From Brevibacterium epidermidis NBRC 14811 (lineage in GTDB: Bacteria; Actinomycetota; Actinomycetes; Actinomycetales; Brevibacteriaceae): 64,000 nucleotides of DNA. Below, one piece after another: positions 43,201 to 58,200 of the stretch (positions are counted from its first letter, which is position 1; each line of letters opens with the position of its first letter). A program made the position numbers and the translations under genes. The notes under the pieces were generated by a model. It saw nothing but the letters and a program-made list of their open reading frames with translations. It made no database searches and had not been told where the DNA came from. Location: positions 62,001 to 126,000 of the forward strand of contig NZ_BCSJ01000015.1 in assembly GCF_001570805.1 (NCBI RefSeq), in the 5' to 3' direction.

Positions 43201-46200
43201 AGGGTCACGACCTGACCGGCGTTGAGGTTGCCGAGCACCGCTTGTGCACCACCGACGCCGTAGACCAGCGCCAGCGCCAGGGCAGAAACCAGAGTCAGCG
43301 AGGAGACGAACGTCGACTGCAGCATCGCGACCTTGACCCCGATATCGCGGACCTGACCGGCGCGGTCGGCGAACTCCTCGTTCTCCTTGCGGGGATTTCC
43401 GAAGAGCTTGATCAGCGTGGCACCGGCTGCGGAGAACCGCTCGGTCATCCTCGTCGACATGTCGGCAGAGTTGTTCGCGGCCTCGAACTGCAGGGACGCG
43501 AGTCTTCCGCTGAGCATGCGAGTGGGGACGATGAACAGCGGCAGCAGGAGAATCGACATCACTGTCACCTGCCAGGAGATCGTGACCATGACGCCGACGG
43601 TCAGAGCCAGAGAGACGAAGTTAGACACGATCCCCGACAGCGTGTTCGAGAATGCCCGCTGTGCACCGATGACATCCGTGTTCAGGCGGGAGACCAGAGC
43701 GCCGGTGCGCGTGCGATTGAAGAACGCGATCGGCATCGACTGCACATGGTCGTAGACGGCTGTGCGCAGATCGAAGATGAGCCCCTCGCCGATCCGTGAG
43801 GACAGGTACCGGTTCGTGATCGAGATGGCCGCATCGGCAATGGCCAGCCCGCCGATGGCCACGGCCAGCCACACCACGGTGGAGACGGGGCCGCCGCCGG
43901 TGATCGCGTTGACGACGTCGCCGGCGAGCACCGGGTTGAGCACGCCGATGACGGCGGTGAGCACGGAGAGGATGAGGAAGACGATGAGCTTGCGCTTGTG
44001 CCTGCTGGCGTATCCGGCGATCCTCTTATAGATGCCCGGCTGGATGGTCGTCTGCGGGGTCTTCTTGTTCTTGACCGTCGAATACATCAGACGATGCGCG
44101 GAGGGCATGCTCATAACGGGGTCCCTTTCTGCTGCCGAATCGACCGCTCGGGCGCGAGCCGCATCCACGTGGATGCGAAGGCCATATCCGAGCGGACGCG
44201 CAAGTCGCAGCCGCACAGATGAGGCGCATCCGCACAGATGCGCCAGGGCTCTCGCCGATGCAGGGATCGCCCGCATCCGGTCGCCGTCGAGGGCAGGTCG
44301 CCCTCCGTCGGTGAGATCTTCGTGCACACGGTGCAACCGTGCCGACGGCGAAACTATTTCCTCACCGCGCGGCGATCCCTGTCACAGACCCCAAAATGGG
44401 CCCAACCAGCGCCCCGGAATCACAGCTTCCGCAGCTGCACCTTCCGGATGGTGTGATCAGAGGATTTGTGGAGCACGAGGTCGGCCCGGCCGCGGCTGGG
44501 CTGGACGTTCTCGCGCAGGTTCGGGAAGTTGATGGAGTCCCAGATCTCCGTGGCCAGGGTGATCGCCTCGTCATCGTCGAGCTGCGAGTAGCGGTGGAAG
44601 TACGAGTCCTCGTCCTGGAACGCACCGTGCTTGAGTTTGAGGAACCGCGAGATGTACCACTGGCGGATATCGCGTGAGCGCGCATCGACGTAGACGGAGA
44701 AGTCGAAGTAGTCGCTGATGGCCAAGCCCACGGTTCCGTCCTGACGGGGACGGGCGGGTTGGAGGACGTTGAGGCCTTCGACGATGAGGACATCGGGGGA
44801 GCGCACAACCACCTCGGCGCCGGGAACGATGTCATAGGTGTGGTGCGAATACACGGGCGCGCGGACCTCGGGGGCCCCGGATTTCACGGCGGAGATGAAC
44901 TTGAGCAGCTTGCGCCGGTCGTAGGACTCGGGGAATCCCTTCCGGCCGTTGAGGCGGCGACGGTCGAGTTCGGCATTGGGGTAGAGGAACCCGTCGGTGG
45001 TGATGAGCTCGACGCGCGGAGTATCGGGCCAACGGGCGAGCAGCTCGCGCAGCACACGCGCCGTCGTCGACTTGCCCACGGCCACCGATCCGGCGACGCC
45101 GATGACAAACGGTGTGCGCTTGGCATCCTGCGGTTCCAGCCCGCGATCGTGGAGGGGAGAGAAGAACTCCCTGGTCAGATCGTGTTTCGCCCGCCGAGCC
45201 GAGACGTAGAGGTTGAGCAGCCGTGAAAGTGGCAGATAGACCTGGGAGACCTCGTCGAGGTTGATCCGATCGCCGAGCCCGCGCAGCCGTTCGATATCGC
45301 GCTGCTTCAGCGGCAGGGGAGTGGCCTGGGCGAGAGTGCCCCACACGTCCCGGTCGAACTCCCAGAACGGAGACGTCGTGTCCGGTTCGCTGCGCCGGGC
45401 GGTATTGAGGCCGGCAAGTTTGCGCGCACGGTCCAATTGAGGGTCGACATGGCTCATTCCCCCATTGTGTCATGCGTCATGTCCGCCGCCCGCCCCAGGT
45501 CGGGCAACGCTCTCACCCTCGCCGAGGCGGCCCCACCGCCCCGCGTGCGCGTGCAGTTCGTCACGTTGACCCGATCGTGACTCGCCGAAATACACGAGAT
45601 GGGCTGGGAGCACGTAAAATCTCCCTCATGTGTGGAATCGTTGGCTATGTATCCAAGGCCCCCGTTGACAATGCCGACCACTCGGCGCTCGATGTCGTGC
45701 TCGGCGGCCTGAAGAGGCTCGAGTACCGCGGCTACGACTCGGCCGGCGTCGCGCTCGTGACGCCCGACGGTCAGCTCGCCTCGGCGAAGAAGGCCGGAAA
45801 GTTCTCCGCCCTGACCGAGGAGATCGAGGCCAACCCGCTGCCCGCTGCGCAGACCGGAATCGGACATACCCGCTGGGCCACCCACGGTGGACCCACCGAC
45901 GTCAACGCTCACCCGCACCTGGCCGACGGCGGCAAGCTCGCACTCATCCACAACGGGATCATCGAGAACTTCGCCTACCTGAAGAAGGACCTCGTCGCCG
46001 AGGGCGTCGAGTTCCTCTCTGAGACCGACACCGAGGTGGCCGCCGCCCAGCTGGCGAAGAACTATAAGGAAACCGGCGACCTCACCGCCGCGATGCGCAA
46101 GACCGCCGATCAGCTCGAAGGCGCATTCACTCTGCTCGCCGTCCACGCCGATGCTCCCGGTCAGGTCGTCGCCGCCCGCCGGAACTCGCCGCTGGTCATC

Positions 46201-49200
46201 GGCCTCGGCGAAGGCGAGAACTTCCTCGGCTCCGACGTCGCCGCATTCATCGACTACACCCGCACAGCCGTCGAGATCGGCCAGGACGAGGTCGTGACGA
46301 TCACGCCGGACGAGGTCACGATCACGGATACGCAGGGCAACCTCGTCGAGGGCGAGCAGTTCGAGGTCGACTGGGACACCGCCTCGGCGGAGAAGGGCGG
46401 CTTCGCGTCCTTCATGGACAAGGAGATCCACGATCAGCCGCAGGCCGTGGCCGATACCCTGCTCGGCCGCCTCGACACCGAGGGCCGCCTGACGCTGGAC
46501 GAGATGCACATCGATGAGAACGTGCTCAAGTCCGTGGACAAGATCGTCGTCATCGCCTGCGGCACCGCAGCGTACGCCGGTCAGGTCGCGAAGTACGCGA
46601 TCGAGCACTGGTGCCGCATCCCCACCGAGGTGGAGCTGGCCCACGAATTCCGCTACCGGGATCCGGTGGTCACGGAGAAGACGCTCGTCGTGGCGATCTC
46701 GCAGTCCGGCGAGACCATGGACACGATCATGGCCGTGCGCCACGCACGTCAGCAGGGTGCGAAGGTCATCGCGATCTGCAACACCTTCGGCTCGACGATT
46801 CCACGCGAATCCGATGCCGCGCTGTATACGCATGCCGGCCCGGAGATCGCCGTGGCCTCGACGAAGGCGTTCCTGTCGCAGGTCGTCGCCTGCTACCTGC
46901 TCGGCCTCTACCTCGCTCAGCTACGGGGGAATAAGTTCCGCGATGAGATCGCGACGATCCTCGCCGAGCTGCAGACCATCCCAGAGAAGATCCAGCACAT
47001 CCTCGACGAGACGAAGTCGCAGGTCCTGGCCCTGGCCGACCGCAACCAGGACGTCGGTTCGGTGCTGTTCCTCGGCCGTCACGTCGGCTACCCGGTGGCG
47101 ATGGAAGGTGCGCTCAAGCTCAAGGAGCTCGCGTACATCCACGCCGAGGGCTTCGCCGCCGGTGAGCTTAAGCACGGACCGATCGCGCTCATCGACGAAG
47201 GCCAGCTCGTCATCATCGTTGTGCCGTCCAAGCGCGGCCGGGATTCGCTGCACGCGAAGGTCATCTCGAACATCCAGGAAGTCCGCGCCCGCGGTGCGAA
47301 CACCGTCGTCATCGCCGAGGAAGGCGACGAAGAGGTCGATCAGTTCGCCTCCGAGGTCATCTTCGTCCCCGAGACGACGACGCTCATGGCGCCGCTGCTG
47401 ACGACCGTTCCGCTGCAGATCTTCGCGATGGAGCTGGCCACGGCCAAGGGCCTCGACGTCGACCAGCCGCGCAACCTCGCGAAGTCGGTCACGGTCGAGT
47501 AAGGACGCGAGCATGGCGATCTTGGGAATCGGCACCGATATTGCCGACGTGCCGCGCTTCGCCGAGCACATCGAGCGGGTGCCTGAACTCCTCGACCGTC
47601 TGCTCACCCCGGGTGAGCAGCTCAAACGCAACGGCAAACGCCGGACGGACGCCTCCTTGGCGGCGCGGTTCTCCGCGAAGGAGGCGCTGAAGAAGGCGAT
47701 CGGCTTTCCCGGATGGCTGCCCTGGCAGTCCGCCGAGGTGGTTCCTGCGAGGTCCGGTGCGCCGAGTTTCCGTCTGCGCGGGCTCGTCCTCGAACACTTC
47801 CGTGCCATCGGCGGGACGAACATCCATCTGTCGATCACCCACGATGCGCACCTGACGATGACGTTCGTCATCGCCGAGGGAGAGGGGCCTTCGCTGAGTC
47901 CCGGCATCGAGGGAGCCGCCGAGCACTTCACCCACTCGATGTACGGCAAGGGTGCGCGCCTGGGAGAGATGCCGGAACGGTAGTACAGCAGCCCGGGGTC
48001 TACTCAGCGCAGCGAGAGTCGCATCAGAAGCGAATCTCCATGGACGGAGTCAGGCTCCCGCTCACCGGTGGATTCGAACCCCAACTTGCCGAACACGTTG
48101 AACGAAGCGGTGTTCCACTCGCGGACAGTGGAGGCCAGGTGCCGATAGCCGATGATCTCTGCCCGGTCGACGACCGCATGTGAGGCTTCGGTGCCGAACC
48201 CCTGCCCCCAGAACTCCTGCAGGAACTCGAACGCCAGCTCAGGCTCGTCGGGCTGACCCACACTGTTCTCCACGAGCCCGCAATAGCCCATTGGAATCTC
48301 GGTCAGCTCCTGTTCGACGACGAGTAGTCCCGGCTCCGGAATCGAATCGTAGGTGCGAATCCGCTCCTCGAGATCCACTACTGTGGGATGGCCGTCCGCG
48401 GAGATGTGCCGCCGTGCGGGAACGCGTTCGTCACGCTCCTCCCACAGCCGGTGGTGGAAGGTCGCGTCACCAATCCGCCAGGGACGCAGTCTCAGTCGCG
48501 CAGTGCGGATTTCGACGTCGTGGACCATGTCCGCCAGTATGCCGTACTGGTCGCTGAGACAACGGATGTCGAGTTCCCACGACAGCCACCTCGGTGGAAG
48601 AACCGACGTCCCAAACAACAGGCTCGGTAATAGACTCAAGGCATGAGTTCACTTCCCAATGACGCCGCCACCGCAACCGCCGACACCCACACGATCCCGG
48701 CCCTCACTGAGACGGCCGACACCGTGCACCTGCCCACCGCCGATGACGCGAACGACATCGCACCCGGCCTTGTCACCCTGCGCCGAGCGCTGCACGAGAA
48801 CGTCGAGGTCGGACTCGACCTGCCGGTGACGCAGAAGCTCGTCCTCGAAGCCATCGAAGGCCTCGACGTCGAGGTCACCACAGGGGAGGGGCTGTCGTCG
48901 ATCGTCGTCGTCCTGCGCGGCGGAGCCCGGAAGACCGACTCGACCGGGGTCGTACCCGCCGTCCTCCTGCGCGGGGACATGGACGGACTGCCCGTCACCG
49001 AGGCGACCGGATTCGACTTCGCGGCCACCTCGGGGAGGATGCACGCTTGCGGCCACGACCTGCACACCGCCGGGCTCGTCGGAGCCCTCAAACTCCTCCA
49101 CCGCGATCGAGACTCCCTGCCCGGCGACGTCGTGTTCATGTTCCAGCCCGGCGAAGAAGGCTTTGACGGGGCCGGGAAGATGATCGACGAAGGCGTCCTC

Positions 49201-52200
49201 GACGCAGCAGGTCCCCGCGTCAAGGCCGCCTTCGGCATCCACGTCTCCGCCGACGCCGACCTCGGCGTCGCGAGCTCCCGCCCCGGCCCGTACATGGCGG
49301 CGTTCTCGAAGATGACGATCACCGTGAACGGCAAAGGTACGCACGCCTCCCGTCCGGCCACCGGCAAGGACCCCATCCAGGTCGGCGCCATGCTCGTGGG
49401 CCAGCTGCAGGAATACGTCACCCGCCGCTTCGACATCTTCGACCCGCTCGTCGTCACTGTCGGCCAGTTCAACGGCGGCACCGCTCCCAACGTCGTCCCC
49501 GACCTCGCGACCTTGGTCGTCAGTGTGCGCACGTTCTCCGAAACAGTGACATCCCGCGCCGAGGCGGAGCTCCCTCAGCTCGTCCGTGACCTCGTCGCCG
49601 CCCACGGTCTGACCGCCGACGTCGAGTACGAACAGATCCTTCCCCCGACGATCAACAACGACGCCGAAGCCGAGTTCTTCCTCTCCACCTTCACCGACCT
49701 CTTCGGCGAGGAGAGGACCGTGCGCAGGGCGAATCCGCTGCCCGGGTCCGAGGACTTCTCCCGCGTACTCGATGCCGTGCCCGGAGCCTATGGACACTTC
49801 GGAGTCGCCCTGCCGAACCTGCCGGTCGAGGAACGCGAAGCCAACCATTCCCCGCGCGCTCGCCACAGCGACGACGGGCTGGCCGATCAGGCCCTGTTCC
49901 TCGCGCATCTGGCCGGGCGCCGTCTGGCGCAGTTGGCCGAGGACTGAAACGTCCGGCTCTGGCACGTGTGCGTGAGAAGGCATACGGTGCAATGAGGAAT
50001 CGAATCATGACAATGTGCAGGAGCAGTCGATGAGTGTGTTCGCCTACCCGAGCGAGACCATCAGGGAGGCCGAAAAGCCGCTGCTCGAGGCCGGCATTCC
50101 GCTCATGGCCCGCGCGGCCCGAGCCCTGGCGAACAGCGCGGCCGCCATCTTGAAGTCCGACCACGGACAGGTCAGCGGTACTCGTGTGTGCGTCCTCGCG
50201 GGACCAGGAAACAACGCCGGAGACGCCCTCTTCGCCGCGGCGACCTTGGGCAGGCGCGGAGCCGCCGTCACGGTCATCACCCTCTTCGATCGCACTCACG
50301 ACGAGGGGCTGGCCGCGGCACGGAGTGCAGGCGCACAGGTCGTCACATTCACGACGGCGCAGGCCGAATCTGCGCGTGCCGACGCCTTGAGCGAACTCTC
50401 TCGCGCGGACCTCGTCCTCGACGGGATCCTCGGCACCGGCGGCCGGCGCGGACTGCCCGAGCACATCTCCACACTCATCGCCGACTGGGCCCCTCACCGC
50501 ACCGGCCGCCTCATCGCCGTCGACGTCCCCTCCGACCTCGACCCGAACCACGCCGGTGCTGGGAAGCGACTCCACGCCGACCGCGCTGTGACCTTCGGCG
50601 GGCTCAAGACCGAACTCATCGATCCCCGCGTGGACGAGTTCATCGGCACCATCGACGTCATTGATATCGGGCTCGGTCTCGACCCCGGCCTGGCCACTGC
50701 AGAACTGCTCGATTCCGGTGACCTCGTCACAGGATTCCCGCGCCCCGATGAGACCGCGCACAAATACTCTCGTGGTGTCACCGGGGTCCTCGCCGGCTCC
50801 GAGGAGTACCCGGGCGCTGGGGTGCTCACCACCACTTCGGCGGTGAACACCGGAGCCGGAATGGTCCGCTATCTCGGATCCCCGCTCGTCGCCGAATTCG
50901 TCCTCGGCCTCCACCCCGAGGTGGTCAGTGCGTCGGGACGCATCGACGCCGTCGTCTTCGGCCCAGGCGACCCCGAACCAGAATTCGTGCAAGGTGTCGC
51001 CGACGCCCTGACCGGAAACCACACCCCGATCGTCGTCGACGCCGGCGGCCTCGACATGATCGCCCGGGCCGAATCGATGGCCGGCACCTGGCTGGCTGAC
51101 CGACCGCTCATCATCACCCCGCATGCCGCGGAGCTGGCGCGGCTGCTCAGCCGCCTCCTCGGCGAGATCATCACCGCAAATCGGATCGGGGCGAACCCGA
51201 TCCGGTGGGCGCAGCGGGCCGCGGAGCTGACCGGCGCGATCGTTCTGCTCAAGGGCCACCACACGGTCATCGCCGCACCCGACGGGCACGTCGTCCTGCC
51301 CGAGCCGGGGCCGGGCAGCCTCGCCACGGCCGGGTCCGGAGACGTGCTCGCCGGGATCCTCGGCACACTCGCCGCGATCACCGCCGCCCACGGCCGCTAC
51401 GACAGCGACGACCGGACGCGTCCACCGCGCGAGTGGGCACGCCTCGCCGGACTCGGAGTGCTGCTGCACAACGAGGCCGGCCGGCGCGCGGTGACCGCGT
51501 CCGGTTTCGCCGACGCCCTCGCCGAGGTGGTCAGCGAACTCATCCACGGTGTGGACTGACTTTGGTCACTCGCTGATGCCGGCGGCCTTTCGTGGACGCA
51601 TGGTCAACATGGCGGCCACGCCGACGACCACAGCAACCAGATGCACGAGACGGCTGACGAGAATCACCGCACCGGGGCCATCGAGAGCGCCGAAGTAGGC
51701 GTCGAAATCGGCGCCATCGAACAGCCACATGGCGGGTTCGACGAGCAGAGACGCCGTCCCGACCACGCCCAGTCCGACGATGAGGAAGAGCCGTGCCCAC
51801 TCCCTGCCGCGTGCGAACTGAACGATGAAAAGGGCAACGACGGCATAGACCGCCAGGCGGATGCTCACCGCCCCGGCATTGTCCGCGAGGGCGTCGAACG
51901 GCCACAGGTGAGCAGCCATTTCGACGATTCCGGCCGCCAGCGCCGTGAATAGCGCCATGACCGCCAGGCGTCTGCGCGTCCAGGCATCCTGCTGCTCGTC
52001 TCCGTCTGTCTGCCCGAAAGATGGTTCTATCTGTCGACTGGTTCGTTCCATTTATCTGTCCTCCTCTTCGGTGAGTCCCATACGACCAGGGCAGTTATCC
52101 CGGGGTCATCACCGTGAGGTAGTGAATCTCAGCGCGACAGGTAGTCCCTGCGGGGGATGCCGAGGGACTGTGGGACGCGACAAACAGAAGGACTACGGAA

Positions 52201-55200
52201 CTTGACGAACAGACAGAACGGGACCGAGCCTCAGTGGATGAGGATCTGCGTCTTCGTCGATCCCTCCCACTTCATCGCCTTGACGAGACTGGACTCGTAC
52301 ATCGACACGCAGCCGGCGGTCTTCATTGACTCCGTATTCGCATGCAGGAAGATCGCCGATCCCTTGCCCGGTGTGCGCGCCTCGTTGTAGCCGATGACCT
52401 GCGCATACTTATACGGCTTCGGCTGATAGAGCGATTCGCCCTCGAACCCTTCTGACTTCAGCTGCATCGTGTTGTAGCCCTCGGCCTTCGTCGCGTCGCC
52501 GTCGACCCAGACGTGGTCGCGGGTGACCTTCGTCCACGGTTTGCCCAGCCCTGGATTCGACGAGGTGCCGAAGCCGTCGCGCATCCAGAACACGCCCTTC
52601 GGAGTCTTCCCGTCGCCTTCCTTCTTGCTCGATGTCGTTCCGTTGTAGCCGAGGCGGGCCTTATACGGGCCGCTGTCGCGAACGTACCGGTCGCCGGACT
52701 TCTCGCACAGGTAGATATCGGCGGTGATCGTCGACCGCTGCTTGACCTCGAAGGCCTTCGCCGCCGTGACTGACGAGTTCGCCTCGACTCCCGTGCAGTA
52801 CTTCGCGGCCGCTTCGGCCGGACTGGTCTGACCGACGACGGTGAGGACCGCGGCGAACAGGCTAGTCGTGATCACCATCGCGAGGGTGCGGGCTGTCGTG
52901 GTGTGCATGATGTCTCCTTCTTCATCGAATGGCTCAACGAGCCGAACTTCGCCGAACGGGTCGTCGGCTGCACCTGCGACGTCGGCGCCAGCTGCCCCGA
53001 CGGTCGCGGGGGATCAGCGTAACGAAGGTGCTGACCGGGGACGGAGCATTCTCACGATGAAGATCCGAACCGTGCGCAGCCGTTGCGGGATCGGCCTCTT
53101 CCGGCTCCGACAGCAGGTCCCGATACTGCTGGCCGACAGGGGTCGGCGGTAGTCTTATCCAGTGACATCTTTCGACATCCCCGAGGCTCTCGTACGGGCC
53201 GAGATCGACGAGGCGGCCCTGTGCGACAACGCCGCCGTCCTTGCCGATCGCCTCTCACCTGCTCGCCTCAAATGCGTCGTCAAAGCCAACGCCTACGGCC
53301 ACGGCATCGACCTCGTCGCACCCGCCCTCTTCTCGGCCGGGTGGCGCGAGTTCTGCGTCGCCACGATCCCCGAAGCCCTTCACCTGCGCAGCTTGCTGGG
53401 CCCCGAAGCGCAGATCCTCGCCTGGCTCTACGGACCCACCACTGACCTCGACGAGGCGGTGCGCGCCGATATCCAGTTGGGCGTTTCGACGGTCGACTCC
53501 CTCGACCGACTCGCCGAGGCGGCCCGCCGCACCGGTATCACTGCCCGAGCCCACCTGAAGATCGACACCGGCCTCGGCCGCAACGGACTGGCTCCGGAAG
53601 CACTCGTCCGCGCCTTCGACTGGCTGCGACGTCACGCCGAAGAACGCCGCACCGCTGACACCGACCACGGCGACCTCGCAACGGCCCCCGACGCCGCTGC
53701 CGATATCCGCATCGTCGGAATCATGAGCCACTTCGCGGTCGCCGACGAGCCCGAACGCCCCGAGACCGCAGCGCAGAGCGCGGTCTTCTCCTCCGCCCAC
53801 GGGCAGCTTCGGGCAGTGCTCGACGCCGCGGACGGCCGCCTCGGCGAATCCGATGATCTGGACGTTCACATCGCGAACTCACCGGGAGCACTCACTCTGG
53901 GACCGTGCCCGGGCACCTCGGCGAGGGTGGGACTCGCCCTCTACGGACTGTCCCCACTCGAGGACGGGGATCCGGCGGTTCTCGGGCTGCGGCCGGTCAT
54001 GCGGCTGGTCTCCACCGTCATCAATCTCAAGGACATTCCCGCAGGTCACGGTGCCTCCTACGGACTGACGTTCACCGCTGCGACCGACACCCGGTTCGCG
54101 CTCGTGCCCGGTGGGTACGGGGACGGACTGCCGCGGGCGGCATCGAACCGCGCCGAGGTGGCCATCCGCGGTCGTCGTTATCCTGTCGTCGGGCGCATCG
54201 CCATGGATCAGATGATCATCGACATCGGTGCCGGCAACAATGAGGTGGCCATCGGAGACGAAGCCGTCATCTTCGGTCCCGGTGGGCCGAGCGCGGCCGA
54301 GTGGGGGACCTGGGCGAATACGATCAACTACGAGATCGTCACTCAGCTCAGCGCCCGCGTCGACCGAGTCGCTCGGAAGGGAGACGGACGATGAGGGTCC
54401 ATCTCGAATCCCTGGAGCAGATGCGCACGTTCGCCGCGGCCTTGGCCGAGCATCTGCGCGCCGGTGACCTGCTCATCCTCACGGGCAACCTCGGTGCGGG
54501 GAAGACGACGTTCACGCAGTCGCTGGGGAAGGCCCTCGACGTGGCCGGGCGGATCACCTCGCCGACGTTTGTCATTGCTCGCGAACACCTGTCGCGGACG
54601 GGCGGACCTGCCCTCGTCCACGTCGACGCGTACCGGTTAGCCGACGGTGAGGAGCTCGAAGACCTCGACCTCGACTCCGAACTGGACGAGTCGATCACGG
54701 TCGTCGAATGGGGCGCCGGCATGGCCGAGCAGCTGAGCAACGACCACCTCGACATCACCATCACCCCGGTGTGGGACGAAGCTGCCGAGTCCACTGAGGA
54801 CGATGAGTCAGTCGGTGCAGATGATGAGGACGAACTCGAAGACGAACGGCGCACCGTCGACCTCACCGGTCATGGAGCCGACTGGGCCGAACGCCTGCCG
54901 CAGGTTGAGGCCGCAATCTCGGCGCTTGCGGGCATAAGAGTAGAGGCCACGGCCTCCGAGGACCTGCCTGCCGAAGACTCGGCGAATGGGGGAGACGAAT
55001 CATGATCATACTGAGCATCGACACCTCGCAGTCGGCCTCGGTGGCGCTCGTGGACACGGACACAGGTTCGGTCATCGCTGCTGAACAGGCCGATGACCAG
55101 CGTCGACACGTCGAGTTCATCGGCCCGGCCCTTGCCCGGATCCTCGCCGAGGATGCCCAACCCGAGCTCGTCGTCGTTGGCATCGGACCCGGCCCCTTCA

Positions 55201-58200
55201 CCGGGCTGCGCGTGGGCATCGCCGCTGGAATCGCTGTCGGTCAGGCCCGCGGGATCCCCGTCAAGGGACTGCTGTCCCAAACAGCGATTGCCGAAGAGCT
55301 CGTGCGCACCACTGCGAACGAATCGGGCCACCCGGTCCTCATCGCCTCGGACGCCCGTCGCAAAGAGGTCTACTTCAGCGTCTTCGACTCCGCCGACGCG
55401 ACGTTGAGCGCCGGACCGTTCGTGGCGAAACCGTCCGAGGTCGCCTCGGTCCTCGCCGACGCCGGCTTCCAGTTTGACGCGATCGACGAAAAGTACGGCC
55501 GAGGGTTCCTCCTCTATCCGGACGTCCTCGGAGCGTCGAGCTCCGAGTCGATCACCGATCCTCGTGCCGAGTACCTCGCCTTCGCGGCGGCCCGTGAGCT
55601 TGCGGCCGGTCGAGAGCTGCGAGAGCCGATCCCCGAATATCTGCGCGAGCCCGATGCGAAAGCGACCCCGGTGCGGGAGAGCTCACTGAAATGACCTCCA
55701 CGACCATCGCCGAGCTTCCCTGGTGGGACCTCGCCGAGGTGGCCGACCATGATGCGGCGATCTTCGGCCCGACGGCGTGGACGCTCGGCTACTACTGGTC
55801 GGTGAAAGCACAGAACGGCACGGTCATGCTCGCTGCCAGGACCGCCTCGGCGGGGGATCCGAATGCGGACTCCGCAACCGGCGATGAGGTCGTCACCGCC
55901 TCGGCGGGGGAATTGACCGGCTGGATCGTCATGTCAGGGGCCGGTGCGGAAGCCGACGTGATGACGATCGCCACCACCGAGGCGGCGCGTGGTAAGGGCA
56001 TCGGCCGCACCCTTCTGCAGGCAGGAATCGAATGGGCGAAGGACCGCGGCGCCGAGGTCGTCCACCTCGAGGTCGATGAGCGCAATGCCGCGGCGCTGGC
56101 GATGTACGCGGCCTTCGGATTCGAAGAATGGGGACGGCGCCCGGACTACTATCCAGGTGCCGCGGGAATCCTCATGCGCCTGCGGATCGGCGGCTAAGCG
56201 ACCGGAACCGCGCGGTTTTCAGTCGCCTCGGTGAGGTCGACGAGTAGCGCTCCGTTGAGTCGGAACGCCTCCATCGTCTCGTCTATGACGATCTGCTCAT
56301 CGCCGCCGGTCGTCGCAACCTGATCGAGGAGTCTGCGGTAGGCGTCCTTGTACGGCTTCGTCTTGCCGAGCTCTGCGAAATCCCACATCGTCAGTGAGGT
56401 CGCCGGCAGACTGTAGTGCCGGTTCATGAGTGCGCCGATCGCCTGTCCGCCCGAGAGATCCCCGAGGTAGCGCGTGTAGTGGTGCGCGATGACCTGCTCG
56501 GCGCGTTCGAGCCCCGCCAAGTGTGCGGCATAGGCGGTGGCGCTGGGCATTACCGGTAGCTCGGTGCAGTCGAGCGCGACCAGGTCGGCGGCGATGCGTT
56601 CGGCACGGAACAGAGCCGCGTCGAAGAACGGTGCGAACACCGGATCGTCGGCGAACTCGCGCGACTTGGACTCGAGCACGCCGTAGATGACGTCGTACTG
56701 CTTGAGCAGAAGAGCGTAGGCCCGGGAATCGAGCCGTCCTTCCATGAGGTCGACCATGAATGTAGTGTGTTCGACCTCGTCGTGGATGGTGGCGGTGCTG
56801 GACTTGAGGCGGGTGGAGAACTGTTCAGACATCATGTTTCCTTGGGGGAGTGCGGCCAATCGAATGTTGATGTGCCGCCGAGGTGGGGTGATCGGCATCA
56901 TTGCATATTTGTAGCTTAGCCTAACCTGACTTCCGGGAGGAGGTCCGGCCCCGAAGTGATGGAGGTCAAACGGGTAGTCTGGGGGTATGACACGTGTGCA
57001 ATTGGCAGATACCGATCTCTTCGTTCACCCACTTCAGCTGGGAGGCAACCCCTTCGGCTGGGGTGCGGATCGGGATCAGAGCTTTGCTGTCCTCGACGCC
57101 TACGCCGAGGCGGGCGGAAACTTCATCGACACCGCGGACGCGTACTCGGCCTGGGTCGAGGGAAACTCGGGCGGAGAATCCGAGACGATCATCGGCGAAT
57201 GGATGAAGGCTCGCGGCAATCGCGACGACATGGTCATCGCCACCAAGGTCGGGATGCACCCGAAAGCTCAGGGCCTCGACCCGGCGAACATCCGCAACTG
57301 CGTCGATGATTCGCTGCGCCGGCTCGGCACCGACCATATCGACGTTTACTACGCCCACAAAGACGATCCCGACGTCGACCAGGTCGCCGTCGCCGAGACC
57401 TTCGACGCGCTCGTCCGCTCCGGCAAGGTCAGCTACCTCGGGGCATCGAACTTCAGCCTCGAACGTCTGCAGAAGGCGCGGAAGATCTCGACGAAGTTCT
57501 CCCTGGCCTGCTACCGGGTCGTCCAGGACCGTTTCAACCTCGTCTCCCGCGCCGCGGTCGATCCGCAGAAGCAGGCGTACCTGCGCTCCGAGGGCATCGC
57601 CGAACTGCCGTTCCACTCGCTGGCTTCCGGGTTCCTCACCGGAAAGCACACCGGCGGTGACGCCACCGGCAGTGTGCGCGGTGAACGTGTGGCCGATTTC
57701 GTCGAGGATCAGAAGGCACTCGGAGCTCTCGAAGTCCTCCACGATGTCGCCGCCGACCACGGTGCCACGATGACGGCCACGGCCATCGCCTGGCAGCTTA
57801 CCCACGATTTCATTCCCTCGACGATCGCCTCGGCGCGCGTGCCCGAACAGCTCACCGAGCTGCTCGCCGGAACAGAGATGCAGCTGAGTCCTGATCAGAA
57901 GGCCGCCCTCGACGGAGCCTGGGTGGAAGCATGAGCGACACCAGCCCGCGCCTGGTCACCTGGGAGAACGGCACCGATCTCGTCATCGAGCTGCTCCTGG
58001 GCCGCGACGTCGAAACGGTGTGGAACGCGCTGACCGATTCGGACAGTGTGCGGACATGGTTCGCGCCGTTCCGCCTCGGCGAGGACGGAGAGACACGCAC
58101 GATTGCGTTCGCACTAGAAGACATCGATCTGAGCGGGTCCGTCCTCAGCTGCGAGGACTTCGACCACGTTCTGCTCGAACTCGTTGACTTCGGAGTGCTC